A model generated the notes under the pieces. It did no database searches. It was not told the origin of the DNA and saw only the letters and a program-made list of their open reading frames with translations. A DNA stretch of 64,000 bases from Acidobacteriota bacterium. GTDB lineage: Bacteria; Acidobacteriota; Terriglobia; Terriglobales; Acidobacteriaceae. Shown here piece after piece: positions 54,413 through 63,634 of the stretch; position 1 is the stretch's first letter, and the number at the start of each line of letters is the position of its first letter. The position numbers were made by a program, and so were the translations under genes. The stretch is taken from contig QIAU01000124.1 in NCBI GenBank assembly GCA_003225055.1, forward strand, positions 124,001 through 188,000, given 5' to 3'.

Positions 54413-54570
54413 TTAACCACAACAATTGAGGGTCGGATCGATCCGGATGGCACTGGCCACACCGTCTGCTAAAGAGCTTTTGTTCACGTACTTCACAGTC
54501 TGGCGGCTATCCACTCCCTCATGACCTAACTTTTTTGCAGAGAATATTCTCGTCTGCAGCTTTCTGCTAG
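54413..54570 (-). pseudogene. Possible C-terminal remnant of a tyrosine recombinase
   Basis: An open minus-strand frame ends in TAA at 54413-54415 and reads FSAKKLGHEGVDSRQTVKYV then NKSSLADGVASAI. LGH followed by T-x-x-Y is the box-II ending of tyrosine recombinases (His, then the catalytic Tyr), though the spacing is two residues longer than usual. No start or upstream catalytic Arg is found. The call is tentative. Confidence 0.3.
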
Positions 54571-54959
54571 TCGGGACAAGCTTCCTCCGCGCTCTGTACC
54601 CGGAAACACTCGGCGGGAGCGGCAGTCAGAGGTTGATATGCCTTCTCCGCTGCTGGATTGCCCCAATAGGACCAAAATAAGGCATGCAACACGAGCAGAA
54701 CTGCCAGGATCACCAGGTCGAGGATGACAAAAGTCGATTCCTGCCGCTGGAATGCAGTTAGGCGCCAGGCCAGCAATGATGAGACCGGGAACAGCTGGTT
54801 AGACGCGTCTTTTTCTGATTCTCTCCGGTGAATAAATCGAACCCTGGTGCGGAGCGTTTGTTGTCCGCTGCATTTGTGAATCAGACTCGCAGCTCGCGTC
54901 CGGAATCGGAATGACCTGTTAGGCGGGCTTTTCGATCAAGAGTTGAGCATGGCCGGAAG

Positions 54960-55175
54960 ATTTTACAAGCGCCGCGGGCGGCCAATGGCGAACCGCTCGG
55001 GCTGGGCTTCGCTGTGTCGGAGCAAAACATCTCTCGCTGGATGAAGCAAGCGCCCAGAAATCCAGAACTCGTCCGGCGCTGGCTGGCCTTTGTTCGCAAT
55101 CATCCGCCACTGTTGCTGCCATGGATTTCTTCACAGTCCCGACCGTCACCTTCAAGCTGCTGCTCCCCCGGGCGA
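54960..55175 (+). pseudogene. Transposase/integrase core remnant
   Basis: The frame from about 54960 reads LGLGFAVSEQNISRWMKQ, APRNPELVRRWLAFVRNH; a one-base loss near 55110-55120 shifts it to MDFFTVPTVTFKLL. This matches the junction between the helix-turn-helix and the DDE integrase core of IS481/IS3-like transposases (xVDFFTVPTxTFxVLY, with the first catalytic Asp). Only about 70 residues survive, ending at PRAKAG. No terminal inverted repeats were found. Confidence 0.7.
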
Positions 55176-55480
55176 AGGCAGGATCGCATAAAGTCAGAGC
55201 GTCGGTGTCCCGAGGCATGGGTTTTTCGCGGCTCGATATCCCGGCCCGTACTTTCTCCTCTCAACGCTCCAGCCGGTCCCTCGCGGGGGCCCGCCGGATG
55301 ACTCGAAGCCAGTGTGGTTCGCTATTCCCTCACGGTGTGACTCCTTCATTCATGCTTTGCTGGTCTCCCGGCGCTTCCGACCTTCAACCCGTTAGTGCCG
55401 AACATACACCCGCGCACCAACAAATCCTGGCCCCCCGAAGGAGACCAGGATTCTGCGTCTAAGCCCGTTCCACCACAGGC
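55176..55480. other. Spacer after the transposase remnant
   Basis: About 305 bp between the integrase scrap and the stop codon of the Oar-like receptor. No gene, hairpin or repeat could be supported. Confidence 0.5.
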
Positions 55481-58400
55481 TTAGAAGATGAACTTCAGAC
55501 CGAGTTGCAGGATGCGGGGATTGTGGGCGGTCAGCACTTGGAGAAAGTTGCCACCCGTGACGTCGGCCGTACCCGAATTCAAGTTGGAGCTATTCGAAGC
55601 GGCGGAGCCGCCGTCACCGTTGACGTACCCAAATTGGGTGTGATTAAAAACATTAAATGCTTCCGCTCGAAATTCGAAGCTGGCGCGCTCCGCTACGGCG
55701 AAGTGTTTGAAGATCGCCATATCGAAATTAGTGCGGTTCGGGTTATCGAGTGAGTTTCTGCCGGCATTACCGAATGTCAGCGGACGCGGCGGAGCAAAGG
55801 CATTGGGATTGTAGAGTTGGAGAACGCCCGGAGCAGACGGGATATTGGTGTTCGGGTCTCCTACCTTGTCAGCATAGGCCGTGGTGGATGTAATCCCATT
55901 TCCGACACCTGCGCTATCCACTCCAGCGGTAACAGTGAAGGGTGACCCGGAACTGAAGCTGACAATTCCCGAATACTGCCAGCCTCCGAGCACTTTGTGT
56001 GTCAGACCCGGGTTCATAAAGAATGGTAGGTCCCAAACGTAGCTGAAATTGAAGATATGCCGTTGATCGAAATTGGAGCTTGCTCGGTTCGCCAGGGGAT
56101 CAAAAGCGTTAACCAGATTGCCGTCCTGGCGACTGGAGGAATCGTCAATCGAGTGGCTATAGGTGTACGCCAAGGCCATTTGCAGTCCACCGACCTGTCT
56201 CCGCCCCGATAGCTGGAACGCGTGGTAAATAGAGGAGGCCCTATCTTCCAGATGGTTGATACTGGTGTATCCCTGATATGTGCGATAGAGGTCCGGGCTT
56301 GCGCCACACGCCGCAACAGCCACGTTAGTAGCCACCTGCCCGGTGACCGGGACTCCGTTAACGGTCATCAGCTTGCAATCCGTGTTAAAGGTTGGCGACG
56401 TCGATTCTGTGTCGATGAATTCACCAGGAGTGTAGGGGTTCTGGGAGAGCGGCGTCGGTGCCAGCTGATTCAGGTCACTGATGCGAGTCAGATGCGTACC
56501 CTTACTACCCACATAGGATGCTGTCAGCACAGTATTCCTCAGCACCTCATGCTGGATATCCAGGTGCCACTGCTGCATGTATGGCCAGATTGCCTTGGTG
56601 GGAATTGCGACAACCCCGAGCGGGAATACAGTTTGGGTGTTAGGATTGTTGCCAACCCCGATATTGCTATACCCGTTGATATTGAGTTGTTGTTCAGTAG
56701 TGGCTAGTGGAGGAGAGTTCTCCAGAGACTCGGTGTTGGCTTCGTTGCCGTTGGTGTGCTCGAAAAAGATTCCGTAACCGCCACGTATTGCGGTCTTCCC
56801 ATTCCCCCTGGGGTCCCACGCGAAACCGACGCGCGGCGCAGGGTTGAATAGATGCCCCTTCATGCAGCCTTCCGGCACCCCGGTCGTTACCCCGCATTGA
56901 ACAATTCCATTGGGCAGGTTAGTAACCGAAGCCGGTAGACCGTTGGCCGTGAGACCACTGACACCGCCCGCGTTTGTGACGGTCTGGCCAGGCACATAAT
57001 GGGCAGGATCGAAATTGAAGGCTTGATGAAGCTTCTCACGGTAGGTTCCGAACAGGCTTACCCGCAAACCGAGATTGAGGGTTAAGTGACTGCTCGCGTG
57101 CCAGTCGTCCTGGAAATAAGGTTCAAGAATCTTGTAGCGGTTGTAATACTTGATTCGCTTGTCCTGTTGGCCAAAGCTGTAGATATTTCCTGTCAGCAAG
57201 TCGGCAAGCGGATTGCCGGTAGTAGCAGAGTTCTTGGTGGTGGCATCGAAGGTCAAGTAACCGGGAATAGAGCCCGCAGCCAGTTCACCGCCCAATTCGT
57301 TCTTTTGCGCAGCCACGAAATAAGCCCCGAATTGGAGATTGTGTTTGCCTACGATTCTGGTGATGTTGTCGCGGTAGGTATAGGTAGGGTTCGAGTTGTA
57401 GAGGCCGTTAGGAATGTAACCGGGATCTTCCCCGAAATTGCCGCCGTAAGCCGCACCCGCTGAGGTCAGGTTTATCCCCGGCAGGATATCGGTTGTCAGG
57501 CCCGGAAACAGGCTGCCGAAGGTAGTGTTGGAAGGACGCTTCCAGGCGCCTGTGTTATTCAACACAATGTGGTCGGTCGTGTAGCTGAAGACGAATTCGT
57601 TCAGCAATGTCGGGGTGAAGCTTGAGGTCAGGCGGGTGACCAGACTGATGCCGGGACCTTTGAAATTCGTCCCAATGGTCGGAAAACTTCCTGCGTTGGT
57701 CCACAAAGGAACCGCAGTCACCGTGTTCCATGAATCGTGGATGTAGCGGAAGGTTAGGCGATGCTGCGAGCTGAGGTTGTGATCAACACGGATGAGTTCC
57801 TCGCGCCAGTCGGTAGGCTGAACTGGGGAAGCGTTGAAGAATGGCGTAACTCCATCCGGCCCCACCGCGTTGGGCTCCGGAATCATCGCCAGGAGCGCCT
57901 GCACATTGGGATCATTCGGATTGAAGGAAACCTGGTTACCCGGAAATGGCATACCGGGGTTACCCGGCAAATGGGGACAGTCTAGACTAGTGGGATCAGA
58001 GCAAAGATCGCTGAAATCACCATTCCGGTTGGCGATCGAGGGAACAGCTAGGTTAAAGGTTTGCCCGGGCACGCGATCTTTTCGCCATTCTTCCGACCAG
58101 AAGAAGAATGTCTTCTGCTTGTCGGCGTTGTAAACATGAGGAATGAACACCGGACCGCCGATCGTATAGCCATAGTCATTCTTCTTGTATCCGGCCTTGG
58201 GATCGGGCGCCCGGTTGAAGAAATTGCGCGCGTTGTAGGCATCGTTCCGATTGAACTCGTAGACGTTCCCATGAAAAGTGTTCGTCCCTGACTTGGTTTC
58301 AACCTCGACGGTTCCGGAACCATTCCGGCCATACTGCGCGCCGTAATTGGAAGTAAGAACCTTGAACTCGCCGATTGCCTCCAAACTCGGATAGACGTTC

Positions 58401-59029
58401 AAGGTTGTGTTGCTGCCGTTATCCATATTGTCGCCGCCGTCCAGTTCCCAGTTGTTGTACTCGAGGCGGCCTCCGTTCATGCTGAAACCCACGTTACCGT
58501 ACACCCCAACCGTTCCTTCATCTTGCCCAGTCTGGTTGCTGACGCCTGGCACAAGCGTGACAAGTTGCGTGAAGTTTCGACCGTTCAGTTCCAACTGCGT
58601 GATTTCTTTCCCCGTTACGATGCCCGAGAGATCCGAGGATTGCGTCTCCACTTGGGCAACGCTTTGGCCGGTTACCAAGACTTCGGTGTTAGTCGCACCC
58701 ACCGTCAGGGGGACATCAACGCGCGTCTTCTGACCAACGTCGAGCTTCACGCCTTTAGCCTGGAAGGTCTTGAATCCCGCAGCCGTAACACTGACGTCGT
58801 AGGAACCGGCACTAAGGCCTGAGACCAGGTACTCGCCGTCAGTATTCGACGTGGTCTGGCGGTCAACCCCCTTGGCTGTGTCACGAATCGTGACTTTTGC
58901 GCCGTTTACTACCGCACCCGTGTTGTCGCGCACCGTTCCCGTAATCTGACCGGTGGTCTGGGCAAACACGCTCAGAGGAAGAATCGCTAGCATGAGGAAC
59001 ACAAAGCAACGCATGAAACGAATCTTCAT
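55481..59029 (-). CDS. Oar-like TonB-dependent receptor with carboxypeptidase-regulatory domain
   Basis: 1182 residues from ATG 59029, chosen because GAGGGGG precedes it and a signal peptide follows directly (MRCFVFLMLAILPLSVFAQ); the 46 residues upstream in the longer frame are not signal-like. After the N-terminal domain (GQITGTVRDNTGAVVNGAKV; SGLSAGSYDVSVTAAGFKTF) comes a plug-like region (GKEITQLELNGRNFTQLVTL, VPGVSNQTGQDEG; LTSNYGAQYGRNGSGTVEVE) and a long barrel that ends LQLGLKFIF. These receptors import large substrates or bind surface polymers using TonB energy. The LacI gene upstream on the same strand suggests sugar-controlled expression. Confidence 0.92.
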   Translation of the reverse strand: MKIRFMRCFVFLMLAILPLSVFAQTTGQITGTVRDNTGAVVNGAKVTIRDTAKGVDRQTTSNTDGEYLVSGLSAGSYDVSVTAAGFKTFQAKGVKLDVGQKTRVDVPLTVGATNTEVLVTGQSVAQVETQSSDLSGIVTGKEITQLELNGRNFTQLVTLVPGVSNQTGQDEGTVGVYGNVGFSMNGGRLEYNNWELDGGDNMDNGSNTTLNVYPSLEAIGEFKVLTSNYGAQYGRNGSGTVEVETKSGTNTFHGNVYEFNRNDAYNARNFFNRAPDPKAGYKKNDYGYTIGGPVFIPHVYNADKQKTFFFWSEEWRKDRVPGQTFNLAVPSIANRNGDFSDLCSDPTSLDCPHLPGNPGMPFPGNQVSFNPNDPNVQALLAMIPEPNAVGPDGVTPFFNASPVQPTDWREELIRVDHNLSSQHRLTFRYIHDSWNTVTAVPLWTNAGSFPTIGTNFKGPGISLVTRLTSSFTPTLLNEFVFSYTTDHIVLNNTGAWKRPSNTTFGSLFPGLTTDILPGINLTSAGAAYGGNFGEDPGYIPNGLYNSNPTYTYRDNITRIVGKHNLQFGAYFVAAQKNELGGELAAGSIPGYLTFDATTKNSATTGNPLADLLTGNIYSFGQQDKRIKYYNRYKILEPYFQDDWHASSHLTLNLGLRVSLFGTYREKLHQAFNFDPAHYVPGQTVTNAGGVSGLTANGLPASVTNLPNGIVQCGVTTGVPEGCMKGHLFNPAPRVGFAWDPRGNGKTAIRGGYGIFFEHTNGNEANTESLENSPPLATTEQQLNINGYSNIGVGNNPNTQTVFPLGVVAIPTKAIWPYMQQWHLDIQHEVLRNTVLTASYVGSKGTHLTRISDLNQLAPTPLSQNPYTPGEFIDTESTSPTFNTDCKLMTVNGVPVTGQVATNVAVAACGASPDLYRTYQGYTSINHLEDRASSIYHAFQLSGRRQVGGLQMALAYTYSHSIDDSSSRQDGNLVNAFDPLANRASSNFDQRHIFNFSYVWDLPFFMNPGLTHKVLGGWQYSGIVSFSSGSPFTVTAGVDSAGVGNGITSTTAYADKVGDPNTNIPSAPGVLQLYNPNAFAPPRPLTFGNAGRNSLDNPNRTNFDMAIFKHFAVAERASFEFRAEAFNVFNHTQFGYVNGDGGSAASNSSNLNSGTADVTGGNFLQVLTAHNPRILQLGLKFIF

Positions 59030-59200
59030 GGCTGAATACCCCCTCGCCTCCGTGGAGGCGTTCATGACGTCATCGCGGTTTCCCAGCAACCGGCGACCTG
59101 AGTGAAGTCGAAAGCAAGATTTGAACGCGGTCCGCACCCCTACGGACAAGCGCCTCTCAGCTTCCACGGCAGCGCGTTACATGCTAGGCTGCTTCGATTG

Positions 59201-59216
59201 ATGGAAAGCTTTCATT
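59201..59216. promoter_or_regulatory. Candidate LacI-family operator
   Basis: ATGGAAAGCTTTCATT contains the perfect ten-base palindrome GAAAGCTTTC (59204-59213) in an AT-rich part of the receptor's leader, about 175 bases before its start. LacI-family sites are commonly even palindromes with a central CG or GC (family knowledge). Binding by the adjacent LacI protein is inferred. Confidence 0.4.
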
Positions 59217-59323
59217 AAAACGTATGAATACTGCTCTCAGTTGATTTCCGCTGTCAAGGAAAAAATGCTGGCGCAGCTATCTATGAAAAACGGGAATCCT
59301 GCTGTGAAAACCGATAACTGGCT

Positions 59324-60367
59324 TTACAAACTCCGCGTCGACTCGCGCACAACCAGTTCCGGGGCCACTTGGTGATGTACCGCAGCCACTTCCCTATTTT
59401 CCAGCACCGAGTTGATGCCGTCCACGACAATACTCACTGCGAGCGAGCCCATGGCTTCCATCGGCTGCCGGACCGTGGTCAGGGAAGGCGTATAAAGGGC
59501 CGCTGGCACTACGTCGTCAAATCCGATCACCGAGCATTGCTCGGGTACACGGATCTCGGCCTTCGACAATGCACGAATCGCTCCAAAGGCTGTCATGTCA
59601 TCGAATGCCATGATTGCTGTGAACGACCGGCGGCGCTTGATTAATTCCTCCGTTAATTTGTATCCCGCGTCAAAGCTCGAAATCGGTTCCCGGGATTCCG
59701 GTAAGTCCAGGATCAGGCGCGAGTCCAGATCGAGCCCTTTGGAGTGGGCAAAAGAATGCACGGCCTTCCATCGCGGAGAGCTGTCAGAAAGCGATTTGGG
59801 GCCCCGGATGAACGCAATCTTCCGGTGGCCTAGAGAGTAGAGGTGTTCCATAGCCACCCGTCCGCCTAACTCGTTGTCGACTGTCACCGAGCTGACCGAA
59901 TGCGTACGAAGCTCACAGCCGATCAGGGCGGTGGGAATGCTGCTCTTCCCCAGGTCGGCGATCAGGTTGATGTCCAGGAACAGCCAGTTGGCAAGAATCA
60001 CGAGGCCCTCGATCCGACGGTCCAACATCATTTCCAGGTAACGCTCAAAGCGGCTGCGCTCGTTGTGAACGTCGGTCAAGAGAGGCAGGAAATTGGACTG
60101 ATAGAGAGAGTTTTCGATACCCCGCAGGATCCGCGTGCAGTAAGGGTCGGTCATGTCAAAAACCATGACTCCGACCGTGTGGCTTCGCTTGCTGCGGAGC
60201 GAGCGGGCAAACAAGTTGGGGCGGTACCCTAACTTCTTGGCGGCGGTTTCGATTTTCTTTTTGGTGATAGGCGGGATGTAGCGTGCCAGCGGGGCGTTAT
60301 TCAGAACAATGGAGACAGTTGTAGACGAGAACCCACTCGCCTTGGCCACGTCCCTAATGGTTACCAT
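59324..60367 (-). CDS. LacI family transcriptional regulator
   Basis: 347 residues from ATG 60367; the longer frame adds 67 residues that precede the canonical LacI start and is rejected. The HTH is MVTIRDVAKASGFSSTTVSI, followed by the hinge (KKLGYRPNLFARSLRSKRSH) and a periplasmic-binding-protein-like effector domain (TVGVMVFDMTDPYCTRILRG; RIEGLVILANWLF; VTVDNELGGRVAMEHLYSLG; TAIMAFDDMTAFGAIRALSK; VPEQCSVIGFDDVVPAALYT). It should bind a sugar or sugar derivative. It is divergent from the TPR/UnbV genes and upstream of the Oar-like receptor, so any of these may be targets. Confidence 0.94.
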   Translation of the reverse strand: MVTIRDVAKASGFSSTTVSIVLNNAPLARYIPPITKKKIETAAKKLGYRPNLFARSLRSKRSHTVGVMVFDMTDPYCTRILRGIENSLYQSNFLPLLTDVHNERSRFERYLEMMLDRRIEGLVILANWLFLDINLIADLGKSSIPTALIGCELRTHSVSSVTVDNELGGRVAMEHLYSLGHRKIAFIRGPKSLSDSSPRWKAVHSFAHSKGLDLDSRLILDLPESREPISSFDAGYKLTEELIKRRRSFTAIMAFDDMTAFGAIRALSKAEIRVPEQCSVIGFDDVVPAALYTPSLTTVRQPMEAMGSLAVSIVVDGINSVLENREVAAVHHQVAPELVVRESTRSL

Positions 60368-60500
60368 GGAAGATTTCAATCGGAGGGGCCCCCCAGTGGC
60401 GTGGTCTGGAACGGAGGGTAGTCTATCGCAAGATGGCTGCGAATCCTCAGGCTCTTGCAAACCCAACTCCTCTCCGCCCGCTTGGGTTGCAGGCGACAAC

Positions 60501-61844
60501 ATGAGTAGTGGGCCCTCGCGGTGGATTCGAAGACCGGAGCAGCTTGATATCCTGCTACTGGCGGACACTACAACATTGGCTAAGCGGCGTCAACTTGGGG
60601 ATCTCCTGCTTGGGGATCTCCTGCGAAGTCGGATTCTCTCGTTCTGCCTAATAGTTCTGATAGTCACCTGCCTGGCGCCCGGGACGACCTTCGCTCAAAC
60701 GCCCAATACCTGGCAAACCCGCGCTGGCTATGGCGCACCGGAAACAACTCCAACTGCCGAACAACTATTCATCACTGGTGAAACCGCTCTTCGCAACGGC
60801 GATCTCAACCGGGCGGAACAGAACTTCTGGAGAGTCCTGGCAATCGATCCACACTCTGCCGGGGCTTATGCGAACTTAGGCGTTGTCTACATGCGCCGCA
60901 AGCAATGGGATCAGGCGCTGCGAATGCTGGGCAAGGCGGATCGCCTGGCGCCGGCCGTTGTTGGTATTCGGCTGAACATTGGGCTCGTCTATTACCGTCA
61001 GAATGACTTCCGATCGGCGATCGCGCCTTTTGAATCTGTGCTTCGCGATGCGCCAAATTCGACACAGGCGCGCTATCTGTTGGGACTCTGCTATTTTTTT
61101 AACGAGCGCTGGACGGAGGCAGTGGAAATCCTTTTGCCCCTCTGGGGAGAACAGTCGCTGAATATGAATTACCTATATGTGCTGGGCATTGCGGCGCACA
61201 AGGCCGCCCGCACGGAAGTTGATGAGCGTGCGCTCTCGCGCCTCGCCGAGATCGGGCAGGATACGCCCGAATTTCATCTGCTCATGGGCAAGGCTCACTT
61301 GAATAATACGGAAGATGATAAAGCTCTTGCCGAATTTGCACTGGCAGCCAAAGGAGATCCCAAGCTTCCTTTTTTACATTTCAACATGGGTCTCGCTTAC
61401 CTCGACAAGCAGGATTATGAACAGGCTGCGCAGGAGTTCAGGCAAGACATTGCGGTCGAGCCCGATGTCGCGTTCAGTTATGACAAGTTGGGAACTGTAG
61501 ATGCACTCGAGGAAAAGGATGCGGAAGCAGAAATCAACTTTCACCAGGCATTGCGCCTGGATCCCCACCTGGTTACATCTCAGCTGGGGCTGGCGAAAAT
61601 TTATCAGAAGCGGGGCCAGAACTCCGAGGCCCTGAGCGCGCTCGATCAGGTCGAGAAAATCAGTCCGGACAATTACACGGTGCACTATCTGCGGGGACAG
61701 GTGCTGCAGCGAATGGGGCAACGGCAAAGAGCCAAAGCCGAGTTCAACACCTATACTCGCATGATGAATGCGGCGCGCGAAAGAAGAGGGAGAGAGCTCA
61801 GCGGTGACATACCTAGCCCGGAGTTAACGAAAGAGCCCGAGTAG
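60501..61844 (+). CDS. Exported tetratricopeptide-repeat protein
   Basis: 447 residues from ATG 60501; the frame is open from 60309 but the early part overlaps the LacI start region and looks non-coding. A membrane/signal stretch (LSFCLIVLIVTCLAPGTTFA) precedes about nine TPR units, for example AEQLFITGETALRNGDLNRA, GAYANLGVVYMRRKQWDQAL, GIRLNIGLVYYRQNDFRSAI, LHFNMGLAYLDKQDYEQAAQ and TSQLGLAKIYQKRGQNSEAL. TPR solenoids bind other proteins. It is followed 56 bases later by a CRTAC1-like gene, a pairing often seen in Acidobacteria. The start carries a 15-bp tandem duplication (LGDLLLGDLL). Confidence 0.85.
   Translation: MSSGPSRWIRRPEQLDILLLADTTTLAKRRQLGDLLLGDLLRSRILSFCLIVLIVTCLAPGTTFAQTPNTWQTRAGYGAPETTPTAEQLFITGETALRNGDLNRAEQNFWRVLAIDPHSAGAYANLGVVYMRRKQWDQALRMLGKADRLAPAVVGIRLNIGLVYYRQNDFRSAIAPFESVLRDAPNSTQARYLLGLCYFFNERWTEAVEILLPLWGEQSLNMNYLYVLGIAAHKAARTEVDERALSRLAEIGQDTPEFHLLMGKAHLNNTEDDKALAEFALAAKGDPKLPFLHFNMGLAYLDKQDYEQAAQEFRQDIAVEPDVAFSYDKLGTVDALEEKDAEAEINFHQALRLDPHLVTSQLGLAKIYQKRGQNSEALSALDQVEKISPDNYTVHYLRGQVLQRMGQRQRAKAEFNTYTRMMNAARERRGRELSGDIPSPELTKEPE
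60594..60623 (+). repeat. 15-bp perfect tandem duplication
   Basis: CTTGGGGATCTCCTG occurs twice in a row (60594-60608 and 60609-60623), adding five residues in frame (LGDLL twice) just before the hydrophobic signal stretch of the TPR protein. Being a multiple of three it does not disturb the frame. Confidence 0.85.
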
Positions 61845-61881
61845 GTTTCTTGTCGGCGATTCTCTAATTCGCTCAAAAAGC

Positions 61882-61887
61882 TATAAT
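61882..61887 (+). promoter_or_regulatory. Consensus -10 element very close to a start codon
   Basis: TATAAT at 61882-61887 ends 13 bases before ATG 61901, so a transcript from it would have a leader of about 6-8 bases. No good -35 box at 16-18 bases was found. Near-leaderless translation would follow if it is used; otherwise the gene is read from the TPR promoter. Confidence 0.45.
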
Positions 61888-61900
61888 CACCGCCGGTCCC

Positions 61901-63634
61901 ATGTGTAAATCCACTCTGGTAGCCCTGGGTTTTCTGCTTATCGTTCCGGTCTTAGGGCAAAAGACTCCTCCTCACCCTGCGGTGCCCCACTTCGAGGACA
62001 TGGCTGCCCAGGCGGGTCTTTCGGTAGCGCATATCTCCTCTCCGGAAAAACGCTACATCGTCGAGTCCATGAGCGGAGGTGTTGGTCTGATTGATTGCGA
62101 TAATGATGGGAAGCTCGACATCCTCACGGTCAATGGCTCAACCGTAGATCGCTATCGCGAGAACGGCGGCGACCTGATGATCACGCTCTACCACCAGGAT
62201 GCCCGCCTCAAATTCACGGACATCACCAAGCAGGCAGGCCTAACCCGCAAAGGTTGGGGCATGGGTATAGCTGTCGCCGACTACGACAACGACGGCTTAC
62301 CCGACATTTACGTAACCGGCTACGGCGGCAACGCCCTCTATCGCAATCTCGGCAATTGCAAATTCGAAGATGTAACCGAGAAGGCCGGTGTGGCGGGAGG
62401 CGCCTTCAGCACCGGCGCGGCATGGGCCGACTATGACCGAGACGGTTACGTGGACCTGTTCGTCTCCCGCTACGTCCACGTAGATATGAGCAAGTTGCCC
62501 GCGCCCGGCAGTGATGCGAAATTCTGCCGCTACCGGGGACTATTGGTGCAATGCGGCCCGTGGGGAATGGCGGGCGAATCGGATCTCTTATTTCACAATC
62601 GCGGAGACGGCACTTTTGAAGAAGTTTCCAAAAAAGCCGGCGTGGACGATCCCGATCATTATTACGGGTTGGGTGCGGTGTGGGGAGACTACGACAACGA
62701 TGGTTGGCCCGATCTTTACGTGGCCAACGATGCCGGGCCAAACTTTCTCTACCACAACCGGCGTGATGGAACATTTGAGGAAGAAGGTTTGGTACAAGGG
62801 ATCGCCGTAGGTGTCGACGGCATGCAGCAGGGATCCATGGGTGTCGATTGGGGCGACTACGATCATGATGGCCGTCTCGACATGATTGTCACCAATTTTG
62901 TCAACCAATCGGATACGCTGTATCGCAATCTTGGGCGGCAAGGGTTCGTCGACGTCACCGGAACTTCCCACATCGCGAAAACCACCTATCCTTATGTCGG
63001 CTGGGGAACGGCTTTTTTCGATATGGACAATTCCGGTTGGCTGGACATTTTCGTGGCCAACGGACACGTTTATCCCCAAGTCGACTCCCTCCCCGGGGAA
63101 GCTCACTATCGCCAGCCGATGTTGCTGTTCCGCAACCGACGTGATGGAACCTTTGAGGAAGTCTCGGCTGCGGCTGGTCTTACCGCTATGCCCCTGGCCT
63201 CGCGGCGCGGTGCCGCGTTCGGCGACATCAGCAATGATGGTTGCCTCGATATTGTGGTGCTGAACGTCGGTGAACCGCCTTCGCTGCTGCTGAATCACTG
63301 CCAGAACGGCAACCATCGGGTGTTATTTAAACTGGTGGGCACGCAAAGCAACCGACTGGGTATTGGCGCACGAGTGACGGTGAATTCCGGCAAGCTGGTG
63401 CAATTTAGCGAGGTTCGGAGCGGCGGAAGCTATCTCTCGCAAAACGACCTGCGCTTGCATTTTGGACTAGGGGCGGAAGCAAAGATGAGCGTGGTGACTA
63501 TCGCTTGGCCAAGCGGCAAGACGGACACTCTTCACGATATTCCTGCCGATTTCATCTATACCATCCTCGAAGGCAAAGGCATTCGCGACAAAAGTCGGAT
63601 TTCTCCCCTGGTCGATTCCGAAGTCCCCAAATAA
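61901..63634 (+). CDS. CRTAC1-like FG-GAP protein with ASPIC/UnbV domain
   Basis: 577 residues with a signal peptide (LVALGFLLIVPVLGQKTPPH). The propeller part has at least six calcium-loop FG-GAP repeats: GVGLIDCDNDGKLDILTVNG, MGIAVADYDNDGLPDIYVTG, GAAWADYDRDGYVDLFVSRY, GAVWGDYDNDGWPDLYVAND, MGVDWGDYDHDGRLDMIVTN and GTAFFDMDNSGWLDIFVANG. The C-terminal UnbV/ASPIC domain is RLGIGARVTVNSGKLVQFSE, VRSGGSYLSQNDLRLHFGLG and VVTIAWPSGKTDTL. Such proteins are secreted or surface-bound in Acidobacteria; the molecular role is not known. It follows the TPR gene. Confidence 0.93.
   Translation: MCKSTLVALGFLLIVPVLGQKTPPHPAVPHFEDMAAQAGLSVAHISSPEKRYIVESMSGGVGLIDCDNDGKLDILTVNGSTVDRYRENGGDLMITLYHQDARLKFTDITKQAGLTRKGWGMGIAVADYDNDGLPDIYVTGYGGNALYRNLGNCKFEDVTEKAGVAGGAFSTGAAWADYDRDGYVDLFVSRYVHVDMSKLPAPGSDAKFCRYRGLLVQCGPWGMAGESDLLFHNRGDGTFEEVSKKAGVDDPDHYYGLGAVWGDYDNDGWPDLYVANDAGPNFLYHNRRDGTFEEEGLVQGIAVGVDGMQQGSMGVDWGDYDHDGRLDMIVTNFVNQSDTLYRNLGRQGFVDVTGTSHIAKTTYPYVGWGTAFFDMDNSGWLDIFVANGHVYPQVDSLPGEAHYRQPMLLFRNRRDGTFEEVSAAAGLTAMPLASRRGAAFGDISNDGCLDIVVLNVGEPPSLLLNHCQNGNHRVLFKLVGTQSNRLGIGARVTVNSGKLVQFSEVRSGGSYLSQNDLRLHFGLGAEAKMSVVTIAWPSGKTDTLHDIPADFIYTILEGKGIRDKSRISPLVDSEVPK

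Noticed and set aside
54567-54776. Minus-strand 69-codon frame with a hydrophobic helix (FVILDLVILAVLLVLHALFW)
   Set aside because: It could be a small membrane protein, but the start is a TTG without ribosome-binding site and it lies in mobile-element debris. More likely a fragment of a larger lost gene.
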